Assembly (NCBI GenBank): GCA_964035575.1
Contig: OZ037851.1
Span: 1,426,001-1,490,000 of the forward strand
Length of the DNA: 64,000 nt
Origin: Rhynchopus sp. YZ270_cl-10
Taxonomy: Eukaryota; Euglenozoa; Diplonemea; Diplonemida; Diplonemidae
Direction: 5' to 3'
In this document: piece by piece, positions 53,956-64,000 of the stretch
Numbering within the stretch: the first letter of the stretch is position 1
Layout: every line of letters starts with the position of its first letter
Notes under the pieces: model-generated
What the model saw: only the letters and a program-made list of their open reading frames with translations
What the model was told of the DNA's origin: nothing
Databases searched by the model: none
Position numbers and translations under genes: made by a program

Positions 53956-56106
53956 ATGCAACGTCTGAATGCGATGCTCCCAAAGGGAGGGCGGGCGAAT
54001 GACAGACGTGCAGAGCTCTTCCTCTTTTCAGCGTTGGGGCTGTTCGCAAGTCTCGTCGGTGTTCTGTCCACAATAGGCAATCATACTGGACACCTTTACA
54101 CGTGGTTCGGGACAGTGTTTATCACCTTGGGCTACAGCATTGCTATTTGTGCAGTGCTGTGTGGGGCACATCTGACGACAAGACTCCTCATTGGCATATT
54201 CTCCTTGCTCACGATAGGTTTGCTGTTCTGGGATATAAACGCTCGTACGTTGTCTGGCACACAGTGGCCTTTGTTTGTGCTTGTTGTTGACATGATGCTT
54301 GTGATGCAGGTGCCCACACAGTACAGCATAGGTCTTGTGGGTTTTATTGTCATGTGGTTGATCCTGCTTGGTCTTGAGGAGGGTTTCAGGTTTGGTCTGT
54401 TCGAGCTGCCCGGGATGCCAGCGCAACATGGTGACCACGGGCGGCACTTTTTAAAGGAAAAAAGGTATGGCTGTGCGAACCTGCCGTGTCCAAAAACTTT
54501 TCCTTCAACGGATCTTGTGGTGTCAATGAGCATCTTTCTGCTGGACTTCGCTGTGACACGGGGTTTCGCACATCGGGTGCTGAAGGAGCAGAGAACGATG
54601 GAACGGACTATCAGCACTGTGCAGGAGATTGCCTCGCTCCTGGCAGGGTACGACGTGGAGAAGGTGGCGGAGCTTCTGGAGGAGCACGGTGGTGAGCTGC
54701 CTGAGGGGATGACAGTGGCACTGCGGAACTTGGAGGAGAACCTGCGGAAGTACCGTCCCTACCTCCCTGCTGCGTTGTTTGTGGTGGATGAGGACGGTGT
54801 GCAGCAGCCGACTGTGGCACCACCTGGGCTTGACAGCGAGACAGCAACGATTGTGTTCACAGACATCCGTGCCTCGACGTCGATCTGGGAGAACGCACCT
54901 GACGGGATGCGTGCTGGACTGCAGATCCACAACGCTGTGATGCGTGATGTGATGCGGATGTGTGATGGGTACGAGGTGAAGACCATTGGCGACGCATTCA
55001 TGATTGCCTTTGCATCCACTTGCGACGGTGTGGCGTTTGGGTTGCGTGTGCAGGAACGTCTTTTCGAAGCAGACTGGCCTGCCTCTCTGCTTGAGGATAC
55101 ACCCATCTGTTCTCGTCAGGGGTCGCTATGGGGTGGCCTGACTGTGCGCATTGGTGTCAACACTGGCCCTGTGACTGTGGAGCAGAACACACTGACGGGA
55201 CGGGCAGACTACTTTGGACACACTGTCAACGTTGCATCACGCCTTGAGAGCACTTGTACGCCTGGGGCTGTTGCTGTGCTCTCTGACCTGTGGACGTCTG
55301 TTTCTGATTCGTGCAGTGCTGTTGCTGGTGTACCAGAGGCAGTTCACTTGAAGGGTGTGTCGGGGAGCACGTTGGTGTGCTGTGTGTGGCCTGTCTCACT
55401 TGGGGGACGAAGGGAAACACCGCTTTGCGAGTCTTCTTCGGCAACTGCGAATCTGGCAATGAGTCTTTACACATGCGCGTCGTCTGTTTCACACACAACC
55501 TTTTGCGAGTCTTCTTCGCAAAGTGCCGAACCGGAGACGAGTCTTTCCATATGTGCGTCGTCTGTTTCATCCAGAAATAACCTCGCAGTCTCTACACGTC
55601 AGACCTCCGGCACCGTGGGAGTTGCACAGCTTGCAGTGGGTCACGTGGGACAAAACATAGTCTTTCACCAGATGAGCTCACGACTCACGACACTGACGAC
55701 GGCACTGGAGCAGAGTGGAGGGAGTCTGGTGACGCTGCTTGGGAACTGTGTGTGTGTTGGGTGGAACGTGTCGCGTTCTGCACCTGCACACATGGAGAAC
55801 GCGATACGGTTTGTGCAGCGCATGTCTACGAAGTCTGCACTGAACGGGGCTGGGCTTGCAAGCGGCCCTGTACAGCACGGGGATGTTGGTGCACGGAGCC
55901 AGCGCTTTGTGACTGTGATGGGGGATGTTGTGCGTCGGAGTTGGGCGCTGTGCGAGGAGGCTGTGCGTGACGGGGTTGTGTGTCTGTACGAGCCTCCTGA
56001 AGGGACAACGCTGCCGTCTGCACTTGAAGACGTTCTTGTGCAGCACAAGCATTGTTACCGGGTGCTTGAGGCACAGGACAACTGGGAACGCGACAATGTG
56101 TTTTAG
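53956..56106 (+). CDS. Receptor-type class III adenylate cyclase (paralogue B)
   Basis: 716 residues, one exon; the start matches paralogue A although the frame is open 75 nt further up. Six membrane segments (~res 22-210) and the linker DVEKVAELLEEHGGELPEGM are followed by a catalytic domain (~295-445). IVFTDIRASTSIWE carries the first metal Asp. YEVKTIGDAFMIAF carries the adenine-binding Lys and second metal Asp. GRADYFGHTVNVASRLES carries the Asp for adenine and the transition-state Asn and Arg. These residues specify ATP. The sequence around FTDI is close to trypanosomatid adenylate cyclases. Residues ~480-545 are a Ser/Cys-rich repeat linker (twice CESSS with SLxICASSVS). Residues ~555-708 are a degenerate second cyclase domain. 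Product: cAMP at a membrane. Confidence 0.88.
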   Translation: MQRLNAMLPKGGRANDRRAELFLFSALGLFASLVGVLSTIGNHTGHLYTWFGTVFITLGYSIAICAVLCGAHLTTRLLIGIFSLLTIGLLFWDINARTLSGTQWPLFVLVVDMMLVMQVPTQYSIGLVGFIVMWLILLGLEEGFRFGLFELPGMPAQHGDHGRHFLKEKRYGCANLPCPKTFPSTDLVVSMSIFLLDFAVTRGFAHRVLKEQRTMERTISTVQEIASLLAGYDVEKVAELLEEHGGELPEGMTVALRNLEENLRKYRPYLPAALFVVDEDGVQQPTVAPPGLDSETATIVFTDIRASTSIWENAPDGMRAGLQIHNAVMRDVMRMCDGYEVKTIGDAFMIAFASTCDGVAFGLRVQERLFEADWPASLLEDTPICSRQGSLWGGLTVRIGVNTGPVTVEQNTLTGRADYFGHTVNVASRLESTCTPGAVAVLSDLWTSVSDSCSAVAGVPEAVHLKGVSGSTLVCCVWPVSLGGRRETPLCESSSATANLAMSLYTCASSVSHTTFCESSSQSAEPETSLSICASSVSSRNNLAVSTRQTSGTVGVAQLAVGHVGQNIVFHQMSSRLTTLTTALEQSGGSLVTLLGNCVCVGWNVSRSAPAHMENAIRFVQRMSTKSALNGAGLASGPVQHGDVGARSQRFVTVMGDVVRRSWALCEEAVRDGVVCLYEPPEGTTLPSALEDVLVQHKHCYRVLEAQDNWERDNVF

Positions 56107-57180
56107 TTGTGCTTGCGACTACAGGCGTTCTGTTGGCAGTTGCGGCCTCTGTGCGTGGGCACAACACTGGCGAAGGCTTATGCACCGTACGTTGTGGATC
56201 TGCACTGAGTTTGTGTTTTATTGTTATTGTTCTGTGCAGCGTAATATTGTCACATTCACACACATGTTGCCACACCTTCATCATGAAACGGTGCACCAGT
56301 GCACACCTCAGATGCACTGTATTCTTGTTGTATTGTTTTGGGTGGTGTTTCCGTTTACTCTTAATTTGTTTTTGTACTTTAATTAGCCTTGAGATACCAA
56401 CACAGATCGGTGGTCCTCTGCATCTGACACGCCCTGCAGGGTCGTGAGAGTGACGCAGTGTCACTCCTGGGGAGCGTTGCGCACGGCTGTGGCACTGTGG
56501 CAGCGCTCTGCAGGGCTTCATTAATTGTGCTATATTTGTGTTGTTTGTGTGAAGTGGCTTTACAGTCACTACTCTCAATGCAAATGTCAAAGACTTTACT
56601 TTACACCTTCACAAAAATTCTGTCTGCAAAGACGTACCCTAATCACAATCATCACACTGCGTGTGCTGGAAACAACAAGGGGATCTTGATCTCCCACTCC
56701 CAGGTGGTGAATGACTGTCGCCTGTCTTTAAAAGAGACGGGACACTCATTCCTAGCACCAAGCAACCCCTGCCCTGTTTACAGGTGCATCACGTGAAACA
56801 GTTGAGAATTTAGGTTTTGTTATTGAAGTGTTTGACGCGCCCCCATACCAGGAGGCCATCTACCAGCAGCTCGCCCTTCTCTTCGGGAAGGCTGAGGATC
56901 AAAAAGAAAGAAAAAGTGAAAAAAAAAAACGAGGAAAAATCGAGGACCCGTTGGGGGGTCCGTAAATAGACCGGCAACGACCAGACACGTAATTTGTGTG
57001 TATAGCCGGTCTTTAGCCGGTCTTTAGGGTCCGTAAAAAGACCGGCTCTTAAGGATTACCGGCTATAAGGGCCGGTCCTACCCACCCTCGAAAAAGACCG
57101 GCAGACCGGGTGTACAATTGTACACACAAAAATTTACGTACGATCTTCCTTCTAAGGTGCTCGCTCTCCATACCTAGACA
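56107..57180. other. Spacer with a possible exon remnant
   Basis: No complete gene. At about 56808-56965 a plus frame reads NLGFVIEVFDAPPYQEAIYQ then QLALLFGKAEDQKERK and stops, a protein-like stretch without start or neighbours. At 56970-57105 AGACCGGC and GCCGGTCTTTA repeat in both orientations. Confidence 0.4.
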
Positions 57181-57313
57181 GTGGTCGCGCTAATTATGGG
57201 AAAAAATGGGGAAAAAATGGATTTCGGGTACGGAAAAACGTTCCTTGAAAAGGTTAGCTGGGGAGGCCCGGAAACCCCGTTTTGTGGCATTTCCGGGCCA
57301 ATCCCGGCTTGTG

Positions 57314-57402
57314 GTGGGGTATATACGGAAAAATGGACAAAATTTTAGTGACTTAAATTTTCGCAAAATATGAACCCATACTCGTAAACAAGGGTCATTT
57401 TC
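57314..57402 (+). repeat. Dispersed repeat pair with 58206-58294
   Basis: GGTATATACGGAAAAATGGA through GAACCCATACTCGTAAACAA and GGGTCATTTTCAG recurs with few changes at 58206-58291, same strand. A second pair (GCCGAAATGGCCAA... / GCCGAAATGGACAAG...) lies at 57528 and 57702. Confidence 0.75.
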
Positions 57403-59454
57403 AGGAAAATTCGGAAAATTCCGAGATTTGGAAGCAATTTTTCTCCTGAAAATCAGTGGGTTTTCAGCCCCAAAACATACCGCGATTGGAATTTCCGGAA
57501 TCCGTCCGCGCTGTGGTGGGGTCACTTTGCCGAAATGGCCAATTTTTTGGTTTTGGTCAAAATCCATGTGGGTAAAGAGGGCCAAGGTAAATCCCACAAC
57601 CAGATTTTCTCTCCCTGATCCTGACGTCTTGAAACATGAAAATGCGCGAAAACACCGGCATTTGCATTTCCGGAATCCGTCCGTTCTGTGGTGGGGTCAA
57701 TTTGCCGAAATGGACAAGTTCTTGGTTTTGGTCAAAACCCGTCAGTGTAAGGTAAAGGGGGCAAGTGTTTGCCTGTAGAAACTGGAAGGGAACAGGCAGC
57801 GCCGCAGGCGCACGGTAACCAACTTTTTTTTTTTTTCTCTTTTTTTTTTTTTTCTCCTCTTTCTTTTGACTTTCCGAGCCAATTGCGTTCCACGGCGGGG
57901 TCACATGTATATGCAAGTCCACTATGTGGTGGTCTTACTCAACAATATTAGAACTTCTGGTTTCTTAATGAAATCCCCGTACTGCAAAAAAAAAAACGTT
58001 CCTACCAAAACCCCCAAAAATCCCGGGATGAGGGATGGACTTTAGCGCGAGCTCTGTACCTAGACCAGGGCTGTTCCTTATTCTCGCTTTTTTCCCCAAA
58101 AATCGCTGGTTTTATTCTCGTTTTTTTCCTTTTTTTAAAAACCCCGCAGAGGCAGGTTTTTCCTGCATTTTTGCAGGATTTGAGCCAGTCCCGTTCAGTG
58201 GTGGGGGATATACGGAAAAATGGACAAAATTTAAGTGACTTAAATTTTCACAAAATATGAACCCATACTCGTAAACAAGGGTCATTTTCAGTCTGAAAAC
58301 CCAGCTTCAGATGAAATTGTGGTGTTTTTGACTGGGAAGGTAGCGCCGCAGGCGCACGGTACCCAACTTTTTTCTTTTTCCTTTTTCCTTTTTCCTTTTT
58401 CTCTGCTTTCTTTTGATTGCGCGAGCCGATTGCTCTCCACGGTGGGGTCACATTTGTGTGCAAAAACACTCTAAAGTACCCGCACTATGAACTATGAGGT
58501 TCTCTGGTTTAGTCCGGTCTGCGAAAGAAAAACACCACAAAAATATCCAAAAATCCCGGGACAAAGAACCGACCTTAGCGCAAAGCCTGCCGGAGGCAGC
58601 TTCTTATTATACATGGTCAAAACTCGGTCCCCAACCCAGCTCAAGTTGAGGGCCTCCGGCGGAATATGAGAATTCCTCGGTTATCCAACTGCGGAGTTCG
58701 GCACTTCATTGACATTTGCACCAAGCACGCGTGGTGCACGATTTATCAGTAACCTCAGTACATTTACAAAAGAAACGGCGGTCATGGCACCCGAAAGGTT
58801 CCTGGCGAAGCCACGGTACGCAACATTTCAAAAAAAAAATGTTGCTTAAAATTGCATACTTTTACTGTCAAACACAGAATAGCTACAACTACAGTGCACA
58901 GAATACTTTTTTTGCTTGTTTCGCACATTTGGAGCATGGGACCCCAACATTTTTTTCCTGGTCACTTTTTCCCAGACAGAAGTGCTTTCATACCTTCCCC
59001 CTTAGGCGAAAAAAAAGTGCGGCAACCACGAAAATTCCTTCGGTGCGGCATTTCCAAAATCTAAAATCCGCATTTTGGGAGACAGATTTAGAGGAAAGCC
59101 TGCGCCGCAGGCGGATTTTTTTTTGGGGGCGGGGATTTTTTTTTTTTTTTTTCCTCACCCGAAAACCTGATCTTTGGCTTGTTTGCATACCACCCCGACC
59201 AGTGGTGTGCAAAATTTTTGCTCCTAATCTAGTAGAAGCAGGCTAAAACCCAGCGAAGGAAAAAAGGAAAAAAAAGGAAAAAAAACTCAAAAATCAGAAT
59301 TCCTTATTCTCATTCTCACTTAGGAACAGCCCTGACCTAGACCCTCGAATTTTTTTTTTTTGCCCCTGTATTGGGCCAGGGCTATCGGTAAGAGATATGA
59401 AATATGATCGCCTTTTTTCGGAAAAAAAAATTTTTTTTTTTTTTTTACCAGGCC

Positions 59455-59577
59455 ACATATGAACAGAGATGCCCCGCCAACGTGCGGACCGAAAGCTCGG
59501 AATGGGTCTACCGGGCCACATATGAGGGGAGATGCCCCGCCAACGTACCGGACCGAAAGCTCGGAATGGGTTTTTGC
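59455..59577 (+). repeat. Two tandem copies of a ~62-bp repeat; third copy at 60838-60902
   Basis: Unit CCACATATGAGGGGAGATGC with CCCGCCAACGTGCGG and CCGAAAGCTCGGAATGGGT. Two copies are adjacent and one lies 1.3 kb away, always followed by or near TTTTTGCC. Confidence 0.8.
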
Positions 59578-59789
59578 CGCTGTACACTGTAGTATACTAC
59601 CTGAACTGAGTATGTGTCTATGTCCGAGCCTCGACCAACACGGACATATGCACGGGGGGGCGTAGGTATTTGGTGTTGTTCATTTACCACTTTCCGCAAT
59701 CAATCCGGAAATGCAATTGGGCTCAATTTCGGGTAGTTGAGGATGACGACAAAAGTGGGCGTACCCCCTTGTTTAAAGTTTAATGTACA

Positions 59790-59962
59790 CCTTCAAAATT
59801 TGTTCCGCTCGCTACGCTCGCGGAGGTACACCTTTAAATATTTTCCCGCTCGCTTCGCTCGCGGCGGTACACCTTCAAAAAATTTTCCGCTCGCTACGCT
59901 CGCGGAGGTACACCTTAAAAATTTTCCGCTCGCTACGCTCGCAGAGGTACACCTTAAACTTT
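59790..59962 (+). repeat. Five tandem ~37-bp units with a CGCTCGCTACGCTCGCGG palindrome
   Basis: Unit TTCCGCTCGCTACGCTCGCG followed by GAGGTACACCTTnAAA, repeated five times with small changes (one copy has TTC for TAC). Each unit can fold into a GC-rich hairpin. Confidence 0.85.
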
Positions 59963-60235
59963 AAATTTTTGTTAACCCCTTAGACCCCAAGCCGTTTTTT
60001 GGACCCACTCAGAGATTACGCTCCACGTGTGGAACGTATGGAAATCCATACGTGAATTGTTTTTGAAAAGGTGGAATCCATACGTGTCCATACGTAGGTA
60101 ATTTGGGTTTTGGATTGGGGCTGGGGTGGGGTAGGTGAGGGTGAGGGGTGGGGCTCCGCCCCCGCCTCTCACCTACCCCCCTACAGAATTCTATTTGTAG
60201 GAGACAATTTTCTATTTTACCGGAAAAGGAGCATG

Positions 60236-60485
60236 CAGCATGGCGAAAGAAAAAAAGTAGCGTACCGTGCGCCTGCGGCGCTAGATTGCAGTACACCCTT
60301 CCCGTGACATAGTAGGCAATTTTAATCGCAATTTTTAGAAATGTTGCGTACCGTGGCTTCGCCAGAAACTTTCGTTTTATCAAAATATGGAAGTAATATT
60401 TACGGAACTAGACCATAGTTACCAACGAAAGTGACATTTTATGTAAAGATTTTTAAGAAATGTTGCGTACCGTGGCTTCGCCAGT
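60236..60485 (+). repeat. Dispersed ~130-bp repeat, second full copy plus a partial copy
   Basis: 60250-60366 matches 50133-50262 throughout (GTAGCGTACCGTGCGCCTGC to GTGGCTTCGCCAG). 60452-60482 repeats only the right end. Confidence 0.75.
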
Positions 60486-60999
60486 GCCATGACTGATGAT
60501 TTCTCCAATTCTTCGAACTTTCACAACCCTTCTCAACCAAAGCGCGCGCGAAGCGAATTGTTTTTGCTTAGAATTGTACGTGTTGAAAATCCATACGTAC
60601 TTTTTTATTTTTGGGGGAGCTGCGTAATCCCTGGACCCACTTTTGAGTTTTGGTTTTTGGGACTTTCCGACCGGTAAAGGGACCCCAGATGCAAATTTTT
60701 GATCGTACCTGGCTGCAATTGAAAGATTTTGAACACGGCTTTCAATTCCATTTAAGTACCTATCCCCCCCGTGGATATGTCCGGACCCATTTTTGATGTG
60801 TATATGCCCGGCACTTTCCTGAAAATTTTCCGGACATATCCACATATGAGGGGAGATGCCCCGCCAACGTGCGGGGCCGAAAGCTCGGAATGGGTTTTTG
60901 CCCGTAAACTCGTGTTTTTTTTTTTTTTTTTTGAAATATGATTTTGAAATATGAAATATGATATATGATGCCCCCCAAAACCCCTTCTTACCGATAGCC

Positions 61000-61880
61000 C
61001 TGGTATTGGGCTAATTTCGACGATTTGAGGCCATTAAAAGCAAAATTTGGCACTTTTGAGCATCTAGGGGGGTCTAAAACGCGGTTCCGCGAACCCAAAA
61101 TTTCGTGATTTTTACCAAAAACAAGTCGATTTTTGAAAAAATCTCAAAAAAAAAAATCCCAATTTTTTTTTTCACAAGTGTTTTTGAGGCCTTTTCACTA
61201 CACCCTAGGTACCCTTCTGGGACCAAAAAGTCAAAAAAAGCAAGAATTGAGCTGTTTTGAGCATCTAGAGTTTATTCCCCGGCCATTTTTCTGCACCACC
61301 AGTGCATTTTGTATGGGCCAGCGCCTTGTCAAAAAATCGAAAAATCTCAAAAAAAAATTTTTTTTTCGGGAAAATTTCGACCCCTGAGTTGGGTTTTTGG
61401 GCACCAAAAAGTGCAAAAAAACGCAAAAATCGGGTGTTTTGACGATCTGGGGGTAAACATATGCATTATGCACCTTATGCATTACTACAGGGCCCACAAT
61501 TTCGACTTTTCCTTAGCAAATTCCGTCACAATATTTTTTTTTCGATTTTGGCAAAGGCAAATCTCAGGAAAAAAAAAATCACCCCGATAGTGGGTCCTTG
61601 GGTGTCCAAAGATGCCAAAAACACAAAAAAAATTGATGTTTTGACCATCGGTGGGCACCTAAAACGCACTTTTCTGCCCAAAAAAATGAATATCGATTTT
61701 TCCTTAGCGTTCTTATAGCCGTGATTTTTCAGTTTTTTTTCACAAAAAAATTCACCGAAAATAGTGTGTCCTTGGGAGATCAAAAACGCAAAAAAACGCA
61801 AAATTTTGGTGTTTTGACCCTTCAGAAGCACCCAAAACGCACTTTTGTGTACAAAAACACACATATTTCACATTTCCTTA
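61000..61880 (+). repeat. Diverged tandem satellite, ~180-200-bp unit
   Basis: The signature CAAAAAnnCnAAAA...TGTTTTGACCATC/GAGCATCTAG...GnACCnAAAACGCAC recurs near 61060, 61260, 61440, 61640 and 61815. Related single units lie at 25.5 kb and (inverted) 38.95 kb. Open frames here are by-products of the repeats. Confidence 0.65.
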
Positions 61881-61913
61881 GCAATTCCTTTCACAAGTAC
61901 AAGGCGATTTTTG

Positions 61914-62094
61914 ACCAGACATGGCTTCATAAATATATTCAATATTTTTTTTCACGTTTTTTTCAATATCAATATATTGATCAATATCACGTAGTAAATT
62001 TTCAATATATTGACACTTTTACCGTGTAAATTTCCCATTCAATATTTGCAAATATTGATCAATATATTGATCAATATATTGACACTTTCCTTCA
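61914..62094. repeat. AT-rich ATATTGATCAATAT array, left arm of an inverted pair
   Basis: Starts GGCTTCATAAATATATTCAA and continues with many TCAATATATTGA palindromes. The mirror array at 63820-63978 ends TTCAATATATTTATGAAGCC, its reverse complement. Confidence 0.75.
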
Positions 62095-63819
62095 CACAAT
62101 GGTCTTGCGCCCCTTGGAAACTGGTTCTGCATCTTCCAACCTCACACAACTCGTGCACCACACATAAAAACATGCCCGAGTTGAGGCACAAAAAAATTGC
62201 CCCAATTTCCAGGACTGGTAATTGAACTTCGGACCAAAAAATGCAAAAAATATGGCGACTTGTGTGATACCAACTATGACAAAATTCCACATGACTTCTC
62301 GAGTCCGCATTGCACTTCGCGGTAGCCCAAGGGAAGACACCCTTCTTCAGAAGCCAGGTAGAGAATGCTGTTCCCCACCCACCCCCTCTCACTGTCCGCG
62401 TAGCCCCCACTAAGGAGCCATCTGATGCCACAAGGCAAGTCGCTCCCCCGCGATGGCACTGAATGGCACGTGCGCGTTTACGAACTGAGCCATGATTGCC
62501 CTTAGAGTCCCACGGTAACACGTGCAAAATCATAGAGTTTTTTTGGCTGTTAAAAAGGCTGGGGTATAAAGAGGTCGCGTGATTCGTCGAGCGGTTGTGA
62601 ACCGCCTCCGTTCTCTTACGGTACGGAACACCCACCTCCTACCCTTTGCATGAGCTCGACTGCGTTTTAGCACGTTTCAAAATGTACCCAGAACAACCTC
62701 CTCTCCAAGCAGCAAACCCCACCCCTGACCAGGGGAAGCCTCCTGGGCCCATAAGCGGAACTATTTACTCACTGATCCTCTCATAAAAGAAGACATGTGG
62801 ATGATGGATTTTTCAAATGTATGTTCGCAACTCTCATAAAAAAGTAGCGCACCGTGCGCCTGCGGCGCGGACAAAATTTGGTTTTGCGAATCCTAAATAT
62901 TTTTTGCTAGCTCGTGTGGTTGATGAGCGAGAACGAAACCAAATCGATCGCAACGCCTCGTACACTAGCTAAAACACCTGAATGGTCACAGAACACAACG
63001 CAGTGCATGGTTTTGTGGGTTGTTTTTGCCCACAGAAGTACCCCTGTGCGGCCTAGACCTGGTTCTAGCACCCCAGAATCGCGTATCCCAGTCCATATAG
63101 CCGGGTATGGGCCCAAAAAACCACCCAAAAAGGCGAAATCCCGGTTTTTGGTGAAAAACGCCTGTTTTGCCCATAGGGTACTTTAAGGAACGCACGTTTC
63201 TAAAGCATTTCCCACGTAAACTCGCGACACAAAAATAGGAATTAAAAACAAATATCTCAGATCTGATTTGGTGATCCGCATTTTTGAGGCCCAATCTTTC
63301 CAACGCCGAAAAAATCTTACACTTTGGTGCATTTTCGGGTGGGTGCACCAGGAGGGCACTGGGAGGGCAGCAACCTTAAAAACCTAAACACAGGTGTTTA
63401 GGAATTACGAGCGGTAGCCCGCAGCTCTACCCTATCCATGCTATAGTTTGGCTGTGATAATGTGCGATTTATGGCACAATCTTTGAAATGTTGCGCACAT
63501 GGCTTCAACAGAAAAGTTTGACCCTTTGCCTCTCCACTCTGTGGCTGGAAGGGAGCTGAGAATAAGCCGGGTCCCGGGTACTGTCCCAGGACTAGAACTA
63601 GGACGGGTACTGGGCACGGGTACAGTCCCAGTCCTAGGGATTGGGAATACCCCTCCATCCAGGCCCCACCACCCTCCCGCGCCCGGGTCCCTGACCCGCT
63701 TTCAGGCGTTTTCACAGCGTTTTCGACATATTGTGCCAGTCCCACTGAGAATAACCGGGTCCCGGGTCCCCAAGTCTTATTCATAGCTATGGCCTCCCGT
63801 CAAGGAAAAAGCAGGCACT
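62095..63819. other. 1.7-kb interior between inverted AT arrays; no gene recognised
   Basis: More GC-rich than its flanks. Holds a partial copy of the GCGCCTGCGGCGC repeat (62838) and a CCCGGGTAC/GGGTCCCGGGT-rich stretch (63570-63775). Short open frames on both strands show no recognisable family. Confidence 0.45.
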
Positions 63820-63978
63820 GCAACGTCAATATTCAATAATATGATCAATATTTCAATATTATTGAAATATTGACAGTTTTCAGTCAATATTATTGACACT
63901 TTCAATATTCAATCAATAATATTCATCACCAAATCAATATATTGACGATATTCAATATATTTATGAAGCCATGACCAG
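63820..63978. repeat. AT-rich ATATTGATCAATAT array, right arm
   Basis: Tandem and palindromic AATATTGA units ending in TTATGAAGCCATGACCAGAC, inverted relative to 61914-62094. Confidence 0.75.
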
Positions 63979-64000
63979 ACAAAAAAAATTTTATTGCTCA

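Overview
The window looks like nuclear DNA of a flagellated protist, most probably a euglenozoan with ordinary cis-introns (diplonemid-like). This is an inference from four things. (1) Almost every recognisable host gene lies on the + strand, as in euglenozoan directional gene clusters. (2) Many start codons follow, within 10-80 nt, a pyrimidine-rich tract ending in AG, the expected layout of spliced-leader acceptors. (3) The gene content includes an amastin-like membrane protein, an adenylate cyclase domain close to the trypanosomatid type, proteins with chitobiase-C-terminal-like repeats, and an APE-type LINE with a 2A-like peptide as in trypanosome ingi/L1Tc. (4) GT-AG introns are common, which argues against a kinetoplastid. 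About twenty introns could be placed; most begin GTATG and the shortest are 43-54 nt. No species is claimed.

Layout. 0-21.5 kb is gene-dense: a large repeat-domain protein, two coiled-coil proteins, a minus-strand zinc-finger gene, several unknown genes, a serpin with a long acidic tail, an amastin-like protein and an RRM protein that loses its 3' end in a repeat cluster. 21.5-26 kb is repeats: palindromic arrays, a perfect 42-copy heptamer array, foldback elements and the first copy of a 280-bp structured block. 26.1-31.3 kb is a minus-strand LINE with both ORFs open. 31.5-56.1 kb is gene-dense again: a four-domain voltage-gated cation channel (one intron carries a 1.56-kb foldback element holding the second 280-bp block), Rrp5/PDCD11, a secreted cysteine-rich protein, AATF/Bfr2, an EF-hand protein, and two tandem membrane cyclase paralogues of which only the second keeps catalytic residues. 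56.1-64 kb has no convincing gene and is a mosaic of dispersed and tandem repeats, ending with a 2-kb unit bounded by AT-rich inverted arrays.

How genes may work together: Rrp5 and AATF/Bfr2 are both nucleolar small-subunit processome factors. The channel, the EF-hand protein and the cyclase pair are all plausible Ca2+/cAMP signalling parts of a flagellate, but neighbourhood is the only link. Exon joins were made by eye from splice consensus, reading frame and family similarity; no alignment or search was run.
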